Shown in pieces: positions 52,437-61,253 of a stretch of DNA of 64,000 nt. The notes beneath the pieces were generated by a model that saw nothing but the letters and a program-made list of their open reading frames with translations, ran no database searches and was not told the origin of the DNA. Source of the stretch: Thermanaerovibrio acidaminovorans DSM 6589 (GTDB taxonomy: Bacteria > Synergistota > Synergistia > Synergistales > Synergistaceae); assembly GCF_000024905.1 (NCBI RefSeq), contig NC_013522.1, forward strand, positions 124,001 to 188,000, read 5' to 3'. Numbering within the stretch: position 1 is the stretch's first letter; each line of letters starts with the position of its first letter. The position numbers were made by a program, and so were the translations under genes.

Positions 52437-53792
52437 ATGGAGACTAGGGGAGCTAGGGGGTACGGGGACGGGATCCTGTACAAGGTGGACGATCGTCCGC
52501 CCCTAAACCTATCGGTGGTTTTGGCGATCCAGCACATCATGGCCGCCTTCGGCGGGATAGTGGCGGTACCCCTGATAGTGGGGGGGGCGTTGAAGCTTCC
52601 GGTCCACGACCTGGGGTTCCTGGTGAGCGCCGCCCTGTTGGCGGCGGGGATAGCCACCTACATCCAGGCCAAGGGGATAGGCCCCGTGGGGGCCAAGCTA
52701 CCCTGCGTGATGGGCACCGACTTCACCTTCGTTGGCCCCTCCATAGCGGTGGGGGCCCAGATGGGGTTGCCGGGTATATTTGGGGCCACCATAGCGGGCT
52801 CCTTCATAGAGATCGCCCTAAGCCGGTTCATAAAGCCCCTGAGACGGTTCTTCCCCCCGGTGGTGACCGGCACGGTGGTGATGCTCATAGGGCTCACCCT
52901 GTTGCCGGTGGCCATCGACTGGGCCGCCGGGGGCTACGGGGCGCCGGACTACGGCAGTGTGAGGAACGTGTCCATAGCCCTGTCGGTCATGACGGTGATC
53001 ATGCTGCTCAACCGCTACGCCAAGGGGTTCCTCTCCTCCGCGGCGGTCATAATAGGCCTCATCTTCGGCTACCTGATCTGCATCCCCTTCGGGATGCTGG
53101 ACATGTCCCCCATAGCGAAGGCGGGATGGTTCGAGGTTCCGACCATCTTCAAGTATGGAGTCAAGTTCTCCATGGGGGGGTTCTTCGCCTTCTTCACCGC
53201 ATATCTGGTGACCACCGTGGAGACCGTGGGGTGTCTCTTCGCCATCGGCGAGGCGTCCGGCAAGGAGCTGGACTCGGAGGACATATCCAAGGGTATCCTG
53301 GCGGATGGGGTTGGGTCTCTCATCGCCGGATTCGTCAACGCGGGACCCAACACCTCCTTCTCTCAGAACGTGGGGCTGATCCCGTTGAGCAAGGTGGCCA
53401 GCCGCTATGTGGTCCAGGTGGCGGGTATAATCTTGATCCTCATGGGGTTATTCCCCAAGCTGGGGGCCCTGGTGGCCATAATGCCTAACCCGGTTCTGGG
53501 TGGGGCGGGGATCATCATGTTCGGCATGGTCATGGCGGCGGGGATCAAGACCCTCAAGGGGGTGGAGCTCAACAACCGCAACATGCTGATCCTGGCCATA
53601 TCCCTTGGGATCGGTATCGGCGTCACCGTGAGGCCGGACTTCATCTCCAGCATGCCCAGGGCGGTGAGGAGCTTCTTCTCCTCCGGCATAAGCGCCGGCA
53701 CTGTGGCGGCCCTGTTGCTTAACGTGGTCCTCAAGGACGATGCGGAAGGGGATCTGGAGGAGGATCTGGAGGTGAGGCCCGAGGAGGCCTGA
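52437..53792 (+). CDS. NCS2-family xanthine/uracil permease
   Basis: A 451-residue nucleobase:cation symporter with about 14 hydrophobic segments. Conserved blocks are LAIQHIMAAFGGIVAVPLIV near the N-terminus, GTDFTFVGPSIAVG, PVVTGTVVMLIGLTLLPVAI, and the late NAGPNTSFSQNVGLI motif of the xanthine/urate branch, where Asn and Gln are substrate contacts in known members. A short acidic tail (DDAEGDLEEDLEV) follows. ATG 52437 has AGGAGGGGAAGGAGC upstream; earlier in-frame codons cross the promoter. It stands alone with a hairpin after the stop. Confidence 0.92.
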   Translation: METRGARGYGDGILYKVDDRPPLNLSVVLAIQHIMAAFGGIVAVPLIVGGALKLPVHDLGFLVSAALLAAGIATYIQAKGIGPVGAKLPCVMGTDFTFVGPSIAVGAQMGLPGIFGATIAGSFIEIALSRFIKPLRRFFPPVVTGTVVMLIGLTLLPVAIDWAAGGYGAPDYGSVRNVSIALSVMTVIMLLNRYAKGFLSSAAVIIGLIFGYLICIPFGMLDMSPIAKAGWFEVPTIFKYGVKFSMGGFFAFFTAYLVTTVETVGCLFAIGEASGKELDSEDISKGILADGVGSLIAGFVNAGPNTSFSQNVGLIPLSKVASRYVVQVAGIILILMGLFPKLGALVAIMPNPVLGGAGIIMFGMVMAAGIKTLKGVELNNRNMLILAISLGIGIGVTVRPDFISSMPRAVRSFFSSGISAGTVAALLLNVVLKDDAEGDLEEDLEVRPEEA

Positions 53793-53800
53793 CCACCTGC

Positions 53801-53824
53801 GGGGCCCCGGGGTGCCGGGGCCCC
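53801..53824. terminator. bidirectional hairpin after the NCS2 gene
   Basis: A perfect 10-bp stem (GGGGCCCCGG / CCGGGGCCCC) with a GGTG loop, then TTCGGTTT. It separates two convergent genes. Confidence 0.65.
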
Positions 53825-53844
53825 TTCGGTTTCCAAGGGGCCGG

Positions 53845-56358
53845 TCAGTTCCCCAAGGAGGATACGAAGGCCTCCACCACCTGGGGGTCGAAGATGATTC
53901 CCTTGAGGGAGGCTATCTCCTCCAGCGCCTCCCGATGGCTCAGGGGCCTCCGGTAGGGTCTGCCGCTGGTCATGGCCTCGTAGGCGTCCGCCAGGGCGAA
54001 GATCCGGCACTGGATGGGGATCTGATCCCCCTTGAGTCCCCGGGGGTATCCGGAGCCGTCGTATCGCTCGTGGTGCAACAGGATCAAGTCTGCTACGGAT
54101 ACTATCTCCTTCACGTTCTGGGCTATCATGTAGCCCACCTCGGGGTGTCGTCGGATGTCCTCCATCTGGTTCTCCGTCAGTGGGCCTTCGGCCCTCAGAA
54201 CCTCCGGAGGTATTCCTATCATCCCTATGTCATGGTAGTAGGTCAGCAGGGAGAGATCCTCCATCTCCCTGGGGCTCAGATTCATGGCGGATCCCACCGC
54301 AAGGCAGATTTTCTTGAGGCGGTTCCTGTGGTCTTCGTCCTCGTGGCATCGGGAGCTCAGGGCGGACAGTATCCGGTCCAGCAGCATCTGCCGCTGGTCC
54401 CTCCCGTCGATGAGCTTGTGTCGGTACATCATCTCCTCCGCCTCCTTCATGGCGGGGAGGATGCCCTGGCCTGGATTGGACCTGGTACCCCAACCTAGGG
54501 CGATGCTCATGGGTATGTCACCCAGGGGGGAATCCCGGACCATCTCCCGGATTCGCTGGGCGGCCATCTCTGCCCCCCGCTCGGTGGCTCCCACCAGGAG
54601 GATCAGGAACTCATCTCCCCCCCATCGGCCAACCACATCCCCCCGTCGGCATGCGGCCTTGAGGACCTTGGCGGCGTTGATAAGGAGGGCGTCTCCCCTC
54701 TCGTGGCCGAAGGCGTCGTTGGTCATCTTGAGGGCGTTAACGTCCGCCATGATGACCGATACGGGCATCACCTGCTCCTCCTCCAGCCGAGAGATCTCCT
54801 CCTCCAGGAACCGGCGGTTCGGCAGTTTGGTGAGCGGGTCGTGATAGCTCATATACAGCATCTTATCCCGCCACTGCTTCTCCTGTCCCACGTCTCGGAG
54901 GACAGCCACCGCCCCGGTGACCTCTCCCAGGGAATTCCTTACGGGAGAAGCGCTGCCGGAGATGTGGATCTTACCCCCTGGGGTGTTGGCCACCGCATCG
55001 GATATGGGGATTATCCTTCCGGAACGGATGGCGGCTCCCAGGGGATCCCCCTCGTTCAGGGTCTTGGACTCAATTATGGAGAAGACATGGGAGAAGGGCC
55101 TGCCAAGGGCGTCCTGCTCTTTGATCCCCGCCATCTTGAGGGCCGATGGGTTGATGGACGTGATGGTGCCGCCCGCATCTGTGGCCACCACCCCGTCAGC
55201 GATGCTCATAAGGGTGGTGTTGAGGGTCTCCTTCTCCTGGTGGAGTCTCCTCTTCGCCTCCTCCCGCTCGGTTACGTCAAAGATGATCGAGAAGAGGGCG
55301 GTGCTTTCGCCGATGTTTACCGGAGCGGTGAAAACGTCCACCAGCCTCACCGCGCCGCTCCGGAGCCGGTGGGGGAACAGGAAGTAGCGTTGCTTCCCAT
55401 GGGCGGCCAGGAGGCTACGCCTTCTCACCTCCTCCTCGGGGAGCTGGTTGATGTCCTGAATGGTCATCCGGGTGATCTCCTCGTGCCGGTAGCCGTAGAA
55501 GTTCAGCGCCGATGGGTTCGCGTCCAGGATCTGCCCCGACTCGGGATCAATGAGGAGCATCACCGCCGGGTGCTCCCGGAACATGGCCTCGTAGCGCCTG
55601 AGCGCCGCGTCCCTCTCTTCCTGGGCCCTTCTCTCGTCGGTCACGTCCTTTATGAACCCCACTATGTGGGACGGGGCATGGTCAAGGAAGGAGGGCACCA
55701 GGGAGGTTTGCAGCAACCGCACCTGGTCGTTGGGGAGGAGGAAACGCTCGGCCACCGTTATGGGGGAGCGGGAATTGATGCAGTCCCGGTAGTTGGCCTC
55801 CACCATGGCCCCCATGCGATCGCCGAGCAGCTCCCGGGCGGTGAGCCCCCGGACGTCCCGAGAGCCTATCATGAACATGTCCCGGTAGAGGCGGTTCACC
55901 AGCACATAGCGGAATGACCCGTCCGGGTGGGCCCTCACCAGGAAGGCCCCCTCCTGGATCCCCTCGAACACGTCCTCGAACTCCAGGGAGATCTTCGAAA
56001 CCCTCTCCCCCTCCACCTCCAGCAGGTCTATCCGCCTCATCTCCTGGGACACGTCCTGGAAGATGAGGAGGCTGACCCCCTCCGCCGGGGCGGTGCGCTG
56101 GATGTTGAACGTCCTGTCCTTCGCCTTGAGGTAGCCACGCTCACCCGCCGGTAGCCCGGCCAGGTCCGAAAGGTCGCAACCCCCCAAATGGGGCAGGTCC
56201 GACAGGATGGCCCCCTCCAGGTCCTCCCGGTCGAGAAGCCCGGCGAACGCGGGGTTGTGGTAGATGACCCTTGGAGGGGGGCCATCCTCCAGCAGGAGCA
56301 GGGGGTAGGGCCATGACTCGAACGCCCGGGGAAGGATTTCCCGGTACCTGGTGTCCAT
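53845..56358 (-). CDS. multi-PAS protein with GGDEF and HD-GYP domains
   Basis: An 837-residue soluble c-di-GMP enzyme. Three to four PAS domains (about 10-110, 130-250, 265-370 and 385-500) are followed by GGDEF (GRWGGDEFLILL near 577, with RRGD I-site) and HD-GYP (HDIGMIGIP near 707 and HHERYDGSGYPRGLKG near 765). Both catalytic signatures are nearly complete, so it could both make and break c-di-GMP; the HD-GYP Lys in HDIGK is replaced by Met. PAS domains suggest a redox or small-molecule cue. ATG 56358 follows AAGGGGGG. A TATAAT on the minus strand (56410-56415) may be its -10 box. Confidence 0.9.
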   Translation of the reverse strand: MDTRYREILPRAFESWPYPLLLLEDGPPPRVIYHNPAFAGLLDREDLEGAILSDLPHLGGCDLSDLAGLPAGERGYLKAKDRTFNIQRTAPAEGVSLLIFQDVSQEMRRIDLLEVEGERVSKISLEFEDVFEGIQEGAFLVRAHPDGSFRYVLVNRLYRDMFMIGSRDVRGLTARELLGDRMGAMVEANYRDCINSRSPITVAERFLLPNDQVRLLQTSLVPSFLDHAPSHIVGFIKDVTDERRAQEERDAALRRYEAMFREHPAVMLLIDPESGQILDANPSALNFYGYRHEEITRMTIQDINQLPEEEVRRRSLLAAHGKQRYFLFPHRLRSGAVRLVDVFTAPVNIGESTALFSIIFDVTEREEAKRRLHQEKETLNTTLMSIADGVVATDAGGTITSINPSALKMAGIKEQDALGRPFSHVFSIIESKTLNEGDPLGAAIRSGRIIPISDAVANTPGGKIHISGSASPVRNSLGEVTGAVAVLRDVGQEKQWRDKMLYMSYHDPLTKLPNRRFLEEEISRLEEEQVMPVSVIMADVNALKMTNDAFGHERGDALLINAAKVLKAACRRGDVVGRWGGDEFLILLVGATERGAEMAAQRIREMVRDSPLGDIPMSIALGWGTRSNPGQGILPAMKEAEEMMYRHKLIDGRDQRQMLLDRILSALSSRCHEDEDHRNRLKKICLAVGSAMNLSPREMEDLSLLTYYHDIGMIGIPPEVLRAEGPLTENQMEDIRRHPEVGYMIAQNVKEIVSVADLILLHHERYDGSGYPRGLKGDQIPIQCRIFALADAYEAMTSGRPYRRPLSHREALEEIASLKGIIFDPQVVEAFVSSLGN

Positions 56359-56429
56359 GGTGATCCCCCCCTTCGAGCTGGGTGTCGATTTAGATAGTTA
56401 TACCACACTATTATACATCGCCGAAGGAG

Positions 56430-56466
56430 AAAGGCCAGGCCCCGGCGGGGCCGGGGCCTGGCCTTT
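56430..56466. terminator. 16-bp perfect hairpin between AGCS and PAS-GGDEF genes
   Basis: AAAGGCCAGGCCCCGG and its exact complement around a 5-nt loop. It follows the AGCS stop (minus strand), with TTTCTCCTTC after the stem, and ends that transcript just before the PAS-GGDEF promoter. Confidence 0.7.
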
Positions 56467-56469
56467 CGG

Positions 56470-57843
56470 TCAGTTTCCGTCGTAGGAGGGGTCTGGATCG
56501 GATTTCAGCTTCGACTCGTAGTCGTTCATGGCTCTGACCGCCAAATTTGACAGGAGTATTATGCCGACCAAGTTTAGGAGGGCCATTATGCCGTTGAAGA
56601 AGTCCGCCAGCTCCCAGACCAGGGGCACCGACGAGGTGGCGCCGAAGAGGAGCATCCCCAGCACGATGACCCGGTACGCGCCGAGCCCCAAGGTCCCGCA
56701 GTTGGGGAACAGGTACTTCAGGTTGCTCTCCCCGTAGTAGTAGTTGCCCAGGATGGAGGTCCAGGAGAAGAAGAGCAGGGCGGCGGCTATGAAGTAGGGG
56801 CCCCAGCTTCCAACCGCGGACCGGATGGCCAGCTGGGTAAGCTCGATGCCGGTGGCGCCGCTGCCCAGTTGCCCTGATACCAGGATTATGGTGGCGGTGG
56901 CGGAGCAGACCAGCAAGGTGTCCACGAAGACCCCCATCATGGCCACGAAGCCCTGCCGGGCCGGATGGCGAACCTCCGCGGTGGCGTGGGCGTTGGGGGT
57001 GGAGCCCATGCCCGCCTCGTTGGAGAAGAGCCCCCGGGCCACCCCGTAGCGGAACGCCTGGGCCACCGTGTGCCCCAGGACGCCCCCCGCCACCTGCTTG
57101 GCCCCGAAGGCCCCCTGGAAGATCATGGATATGATGGAGGGCAGGAGCGATATGTGGGTCAGGGTTATGTAGAGGGAGATGGCTATGTAGGCGATGGCCA
57201 TGACGGGCACCACCACCTCCGCCACGTGGGCGATCCGCTTGAGGCCCCCGAAGATGACCACCGCGGTGACCGCCATGAGAACCGCCGCCACCGGTAGCTC
57301 CCTCATGCCGAAGGCGCCCCGCAGACCCGCCGCTATGGAGTTGCTCTGCACCGCGTTGAAGATGAAGCCCATGGCAACGATGATGGACACCGCGAAGAGC
57401 ATCCCCATCCAGCGCTGGCCCAGCCCCTTCTCCAGGTAGTAGGCGGGGCCGCCCCTATAGGTACCGTCCTGGTCCTTCACCCGGAACAACTGGGCTAGGA
57501 TGGCCTCACCGCATATGGTGGCCATGCCGAGAACCGCGGTTAGCCACATCCAAAATATGGCCCCTGGGCCTCCAGACACCAGCGCGGTGGCAACCCCCGC
57601 CAGGTTGCCGGTCCCCACCTGGGCCGCCAGGCCGGTGCAGAGGGCCTGAAAGGAGCTTATGCCCCCCTCCTGAGACTTGCGTCCCCCGAGGGTCACCTTG
57701 AACATGTGGCCGAAGTGCCTCACCTGGGGGAACCGAAGCCTGAGGGTGTAAAAGACCCCGGTGCCCAACAGGAGCCACACCATCACCTTGCCCCACAGCA
57801 CCCCGTTGGCGCTGGAGACCAGATCCATGAGAAAGCCTTCCAT
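56470..57843 (-). CDS. AGCS-family alanine/glycine:cation symporter, second copy
   Basis: A 457-residue membrane protein with 10-11 hydrophobic segments. The AGCS signatures are QVGTGNLAGVATALVSGGPGA and SNEAGMGSTPNAHATAEVRHP. It is not a recent duplicate of the gene at 11947; only the family motifs are shared. ATG 57843 lies in the context GGGAGGCGGTAGG. Its promoter region holds a 16-base G/C run (57882-57897) that could make expression unstable. A hairpin ends the gene. Confidence 0.9.
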   Translation of the reverse strand: MEGFLMDLVSSANGVLWGKVMVWLLLGTGVFYTLRLRFPQVRHFGHMFKVTLGGRKSQEGGISSFQALCTGLAAQVGTGNLAGVATALVSGGPGAIFWMWLTAVLGMATICGEAILAQLFRVKDQDGTYRGGPAYYLEKGLGQRWMGMLFAVSIIVAMGFIFNAVQSNSIAAGLRGAFGMRELPVAAVLMAVTAVVIFGGLKRIAHVAEVVVPVMAIAYIAISLYITLTHISLLPSIISMIFQGAFGAKQVAGGVLGHTVAQAFRYGVARGLFSNEAGMGSTPNAHATAEVRHPARQGFVAMMGVFVDTLLVCSATATIILVSGQLGSGATGIELTQLAIRSAVGSWGPYFIAAALLFFSWTSILGNYYYGESNLKYLFPNCGTLGLGAYRVIVLGMLLFGATSSVPLVWELADFFNGIMALLNLVGIILLSNLAVRAMNDYESKLKSDPDPSYDGN

Positions 57844-57881
57844 CCTACCGCCTCCCGCATGATAAAATTAAACAGACCCCC

Positions 57882-57897
57882 GGGGGGGGGGGGGGGG
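57882..57897. repeat. G16 homopolymer run in a divergent promoter region
   Basis: Five C are followed by sixteen G between the AGCS gene (-) and the polysaccharide-export operon (+). Runs of this length slip during replication and can switch promoters on and off. It is also a place where assemblies err. Confidence 0.8.
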
Positions 57898-57912
57898 ACA
57901 ATAAATGCTATT

Positions 57913-57968
57913 TTGTCTTTGCGGCCTAGTCAATATAACGTAAATAGTTAAAATATTCGCCTTATAAT
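57913..57968 (+). promoter_or_regulatory. AT-rich promoter region of the export operon
   Basis: Two -10 candidates are visible: TATAAC (57934-57939), 15 nt after TTGTCT (57913-57918), and TATAAT (57963-57968), with no good -35 box. The latter would give a short leader of about 18 nt to GTG 57993. Confidence 0.4.
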
Positions 57969-57992
57969 TCGCGAGAATGGAGGGGTTCCTCG

Positions 57993-60143
57993 GTGACTTC
58001 CCGTCCGGTTCGGTCGTTCCTCCTGGCCCTGTCCCTGGCTATCCTGTGCCAGCTATCCCCCCAGCCCTCCATGGGGGCCACCCTGCCGGAGCTGGAGGAG
58101 ATGGTGTCCTCCTCGCCGGAGGTGCTCCGGGCGGTGTACGACCTCCTGGCGTTGCAGGCTCGGGAGGAGGCGCTTGTGGCCTCCTCGGGGCTCAAGTTCT
58201 TCGCCGAGGCCTCCGTGACCGGATCCAACCGGCCGGAGTCCAGGTCCGACGACGCCAGGCTGGAGGGCTACTCCACCCTGTCCGGCCGGGTGGGGCTGGC
58301 GTTGCCGGTGTTGGGGTCCTGGCATCGAGAGCGGGTCTCCCAGATCCGGGCCCGGATCGACTCCCTCAAGGGGGCCCAACGGGAGATGGAGGCCCGGCGG
58401 GCCAACCTGACCGCCCTTCGGAAGGCCTACGTGCTTCTCTGGACCTCCCAGCGACGGGAGCTCCTCTCCCGCTGGTTCCTCCGGCTGGAGGGGCAGGCCA
58501 TGCCCCCCATGCGCCGCAGGACCGAGGAGGGCTACCTCCTCAAGGCGGACCTGCTGGAGATGGAGAGCTGGTTCCACCTGGCCCGGCGCCAGCTTGAGGG
58601 GGCCCTGGCGGACCAGGAGATGGCCATGGGGATCATCCGCAAGGCCACCGGCCGGCCGTACCAGGAGATCCTTAAGGCCGAGACCCCCTCCCTGCGGCCG
58701 GTCCGCTACTCCAAGGGGGCCCTGGGCAGGTACGTCAACCAGGATGACCCGGAGCTCGGGATCCTTCAGCAGGTGACGGAGCAGATGGAGCTGGCGGCCC
58801 ATCACCAGGGCCGGGGAGGGTACGAAGCGGAGGTGAGGGCCGGGGTCTCCTACAGCCTGGAGGACCCGGGCAGGGGCGGCCACGACGCTTTCGTCTCCTT
58901 CGGCCTGACAGCCCCGGTGGGGCTCTCCAAGGCCTCCCGGCTCTCCAGGGAGGCGGCCCTCTTCGAGGCCCAGGCGGCGGCGGAGGAGGAGGCGATCCAC
59001 CGGATGGACCGGCTCTCATCCATTCTGCACGGGGTCTCCCGCTGCCGCCACGCCCTAAGTCAGCTGGAGTTCTCCTCCGCCAGGCTCGAGTCCGCCCTGG
59101 AGGCCCTCCGGGTGGCCGACCTGAGGGCCTCCTCCATTCCGGGAGACGTGCTGGAGCGGCGCCTTAGGGCCCAGATGGACCTCTTCTCCGCCGCCATGGA
59201 CGTGGTGGAGGCGGAGGGACTGGCCATGCAGTACCACGCGGAGCTGCTGGAGCTGATCCCCCAAGACGGCCCCCAGGAGGACCCCGTGGTGATCTCCTCC
59301 CCCCCTCCGGGCACATCCCAGCGGTGGGCCCTGGTGATGACCGCCCTGGGGGGCACCCCATCGCCCAGGGGGCAATCCACCGGTGCCCTACAGCTTGGGG
59401 CCTACCTCTGGAACGGGGACCGGGTGCTCAATGGGGAGGGGGACCGGTTGCTGGAGCTGATCGGACGGTCCCCCTTCCGGCGGATCCTTATCTCCTTCAC
59501 CTCCCGGGGGATCCGGTCCATCCTGGACGGGGGCCCGGCCTCCCGGCGCCTCCACGATTTCTTGAGGTCCGCCAGATCATCGGGGGTGTGGGTGGAGCTC
59601 CTGCTGGGGGACCCGGACTTCATCCTGGATCCTAAGGGCATGGTGGACCTGATATCCCGCCTCAAGGGCCTGCCCTTCGACGGGCTCCACCTGGACCTGG
59701 AGGTGGACCAGATTCCCGGCGCCTCCCAAAGGCGGCAGGAGCTGAACCGGCGCTTCCTCCAGGCGGTGGAAGCGGCGGCCAAGGCCTCCCCCTGGGGGGT
59801 CTCGGTGTCCATCCACCCCCGCTACCTGGAGGAGCCCTTCCGGCAGGAGACCCTCGAGGGGCTCCATCGCTCCCGGGTCCGGGGCGTGGCGGTGATGATC
59901 TACACCTCCTCGACGGACAGGGCGGTGGAGCGGTTCCTGTCCGTCGCCCGGGGCGTGGGGGACATCAGGATGTGGCTTGCGGTGTCGGTGGAGGGGAACG
60001 TCTCACCGGAGGAGAGCCTTCGAGGGCTTGGGCCAGCGGGTTTCTCGGACGCCCTGGACCGGATGGGCAGGGCGGGAGTTAGGTCCGTGCTGGTCCAGTC
60101 CTTCGAGGACCACCTGTCCATGACTGGAGGTGGAGGCAGATGA
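57993..60143 (+). CDS. TolC-like outer-membrane factor fused to a C-terminal TIM-barrel domain
   Basis: A 716-residue exported protein. The signal peptide spans residues about 7-29 (LLALSLAILC core). Residues about 30-428 have the helical heptad pattern and duplicated layout of TolC-type outer-membrane factors (LPELEEMVSSSPEVLRAVYD, then REALVASSGLKFFAEASVTG; a second copy of the pattern at about 255-425). After a Pro-rich linker (about 430-442), residues 443-716 resemble a glycoside-hydrolase-like TIM barrel: RRILISFTSRGIRS, FDGLHLDLEVDQ (about 560-571), WGVSVSIHPRYLEE, WLAVSVEGN. The Asp/Glu of HLDLE is a candidate active site. GTG 57993 follows GGAGGGG. It overlaps the adaptor gene by 4 nt. 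Confidence 0.75.
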   Translation: MTSRPVRSFLLALSLAILCQLSPQPSMGATLPELEEMVSSSPEVLRAVYDLLALQAREEALVASSGLKFFAEASVTGSNRPESRSDDARLEGYSTLSGRVGLALPVLGSWHRERVSQIRARIDSLKGAQREMEARRANLTALRKAYVLLWTSQRRELLSRWFLRLEGQAMPPMRRRTEEGYLLKADLLEMESWFHLARRQLEGALADQEMAMGIIRKATGRPYQEILKAETPSLRPVRYSKGALGRYVNQDDPELGILQQVTEQMELAAHHQGRGGYEAEVRAGVSYSLEDPGRGGHDAFVSFGLTAPVGLSKASRLSREAALFEAQAAAEEEAIHRMDRLSSILHGVSRCRHALSQLEFSSARLESALEALRVADLRASSIPGDVLERRLRAQMDLFSAAMDVVEAEGLAMQYHAELLELIPQDGPQEDPVVISSPPPGTSQRWALVMTALGGTPSPRGQSTGALQLGAYLWNGDRVLNGEGDRLLELIGRSPFRRILISFTSRGIRSILDGGPASRRLHDFLRSARSSGVWVELLLGDPDFILDPKGMVDLISRLKGLPFDGLHLDLEVDQIPGASQRRQELNRRFLQAVEAAAKASPWGVSVSIHPRYLEEPFRQETLEGLHRSRVRGVAVMIYTSSTDRAVERFLSVARGVGDIRMWLAVSVEGNVSPEESLRGLGPAGFSDALDRMGRAGVRSVLVQSFEDHLSMTGGGGR

Positions 60144-61240
60144 GGATCCGTTTCAGCCGTAAGGAGTCCCCCAACGTGGACCCCGGGGGGTTAAAGGTGG
60201 ACTACGGCCCCGCCAGGAGGGCAGCCCTGAAGTGGCGGTGGTACCTGTTGCTGTTGCTCCTGTTCTCCCCCCTGGCCTTCTTGCTGTGGAAGGTGGCCAG
60301 CTACGCGATCCTGGTCTCCGCCCCCGGGGTGGTCAGGCTGGAGACGGTCACCGTGTCCTCCCCCATCCAGGGGGTGGTGTCCCTGCCCCTCAGGCCCGGG
60401 CAGCTGGTGAGGCGCGGGGACCAACTCTTCTCCGTCCGGGACCCGTCGGTGGAGGCCCGCCTTGCGGTGCTCAACGCGGAGCTGGGGGCCCTCAAGTCCT
60501 CCCCCTACCGCCCACCATCACTTAATCGGGTGGACCTCTCCCCCCTGGCGTCCCAGGTTCAGGTTCAGCGCAGGTCCGTGGCATATCAGCGGGAGGTCCG
60601 GGACCGGATCCGGGACCTGTTCTCCCGCGGCGCCGCCACCCGGGCGGAGCTTGACCAGGCAGAGGACCGGCTCCGGCAGGCGGAGGCGGCCCTGGCCCAG
60701 GCGGAGGCGGCCCTTTCGACCCTCAAGCCCTCCGCCCAGCCGGCATCCCAGTTCAGCGAGTACGAGGCCATGCGGCTCAACCGGATGGCCCAGATCCAGG
60801 CGGAGGCGGAGCAGCTAGGCTCCGTGCGCCACAAGGTGGTAACCAGCCCGGTGGACGGGGTGGTGCTGGAGCTACTGGTTAACGATCGAGGGTCGGTCCC
60901 CATGGGGGGAGGGGTGGTCACCCTGGGGGACCGCTCCAGGGTCCGGATATGGGGCTACCTGGACCCCAGGTTCATGCCCTACGGGGAGGTGGGCTCCCCG
61001 GTCCGGGTCCGCACGCCCGACGGGATGACGGTGCAGGGACGGGTGGAGGCGACCCCGACCCTGAGCACCCAGATCCCGCCGGACCTGTCGGGGCCGTTGA
61101 ACGAGCGGGGCAGGGCGGTCCTCATCAGCGTCACCTGCCCGGAGCTACCCGCCGCCTACCACGTGGACGGCATAAAGGTGGACCTGCGCTTCCCCTTCTC
61201 CTGGAGGAACGCCATGAGGTCCCTGGGGATCCGGATCTAG
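60140..61240 (+). CDS. HlyD-like membrane-fusion (periplasmic adaptor) protein
   Basis: A 366-residue protein with a cytoplasmic basic N-terminus, one membrane helix (about 35-58, YLLLLLLFSPLAFLLWKVA), a split lipoyl/biotinyl-like domain (PIQGVVSLPLRPGQLVRRGD and TSPVDGVVLELLVNDRG), a coiled-coil hairpin rich in Ala/Gln/Arg (about 165-200, EDRLRQAEAALAQAEAAL) and a C-terminal beta barrel. Such adaptors join inner-membrane pumps to TolC; Alg44-type relatives serve alginate export. ATG 60140 overlaps the upstream stop. No ABC or RND pump is next to it, so the glycosyltransferase is the likely partner. Confidence 0.85.
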   Translation: MRIRFSRKESPNVDPGGLKVDYGPARRAALKWRWYLLLLLLFSPLAFLLWKVASYAILVSAPGVVRLETVTVSSPIQGVVSLPLRPGQLVRRGDQLFSVRDPSVEARLAVLNAELGALKSSPYRPPSLNRVDLSPLASQVQVQRRSVAYQREVRDRIRDLFSRGAATRAELDQAEDRLRQAEAALAQAEAALSTLKPSAQPASQFSEYEAMRLNRMAQIQAEAEQLGSVRHKVVTSPVDGVVLELLVNDRGSVPMGGGVVTLGDRSRVRIWGYLDPRFMPYGEVGSPVRVRTPDGMTVQGRVEATPTLSTQIPPDLSGPLNERGRAVLISVTCPELPAAYHVDGIKVDLRFPFSWRNAMRSLGIRI

Positions 61241-61253
61241 GGGGGTGAGTCGG

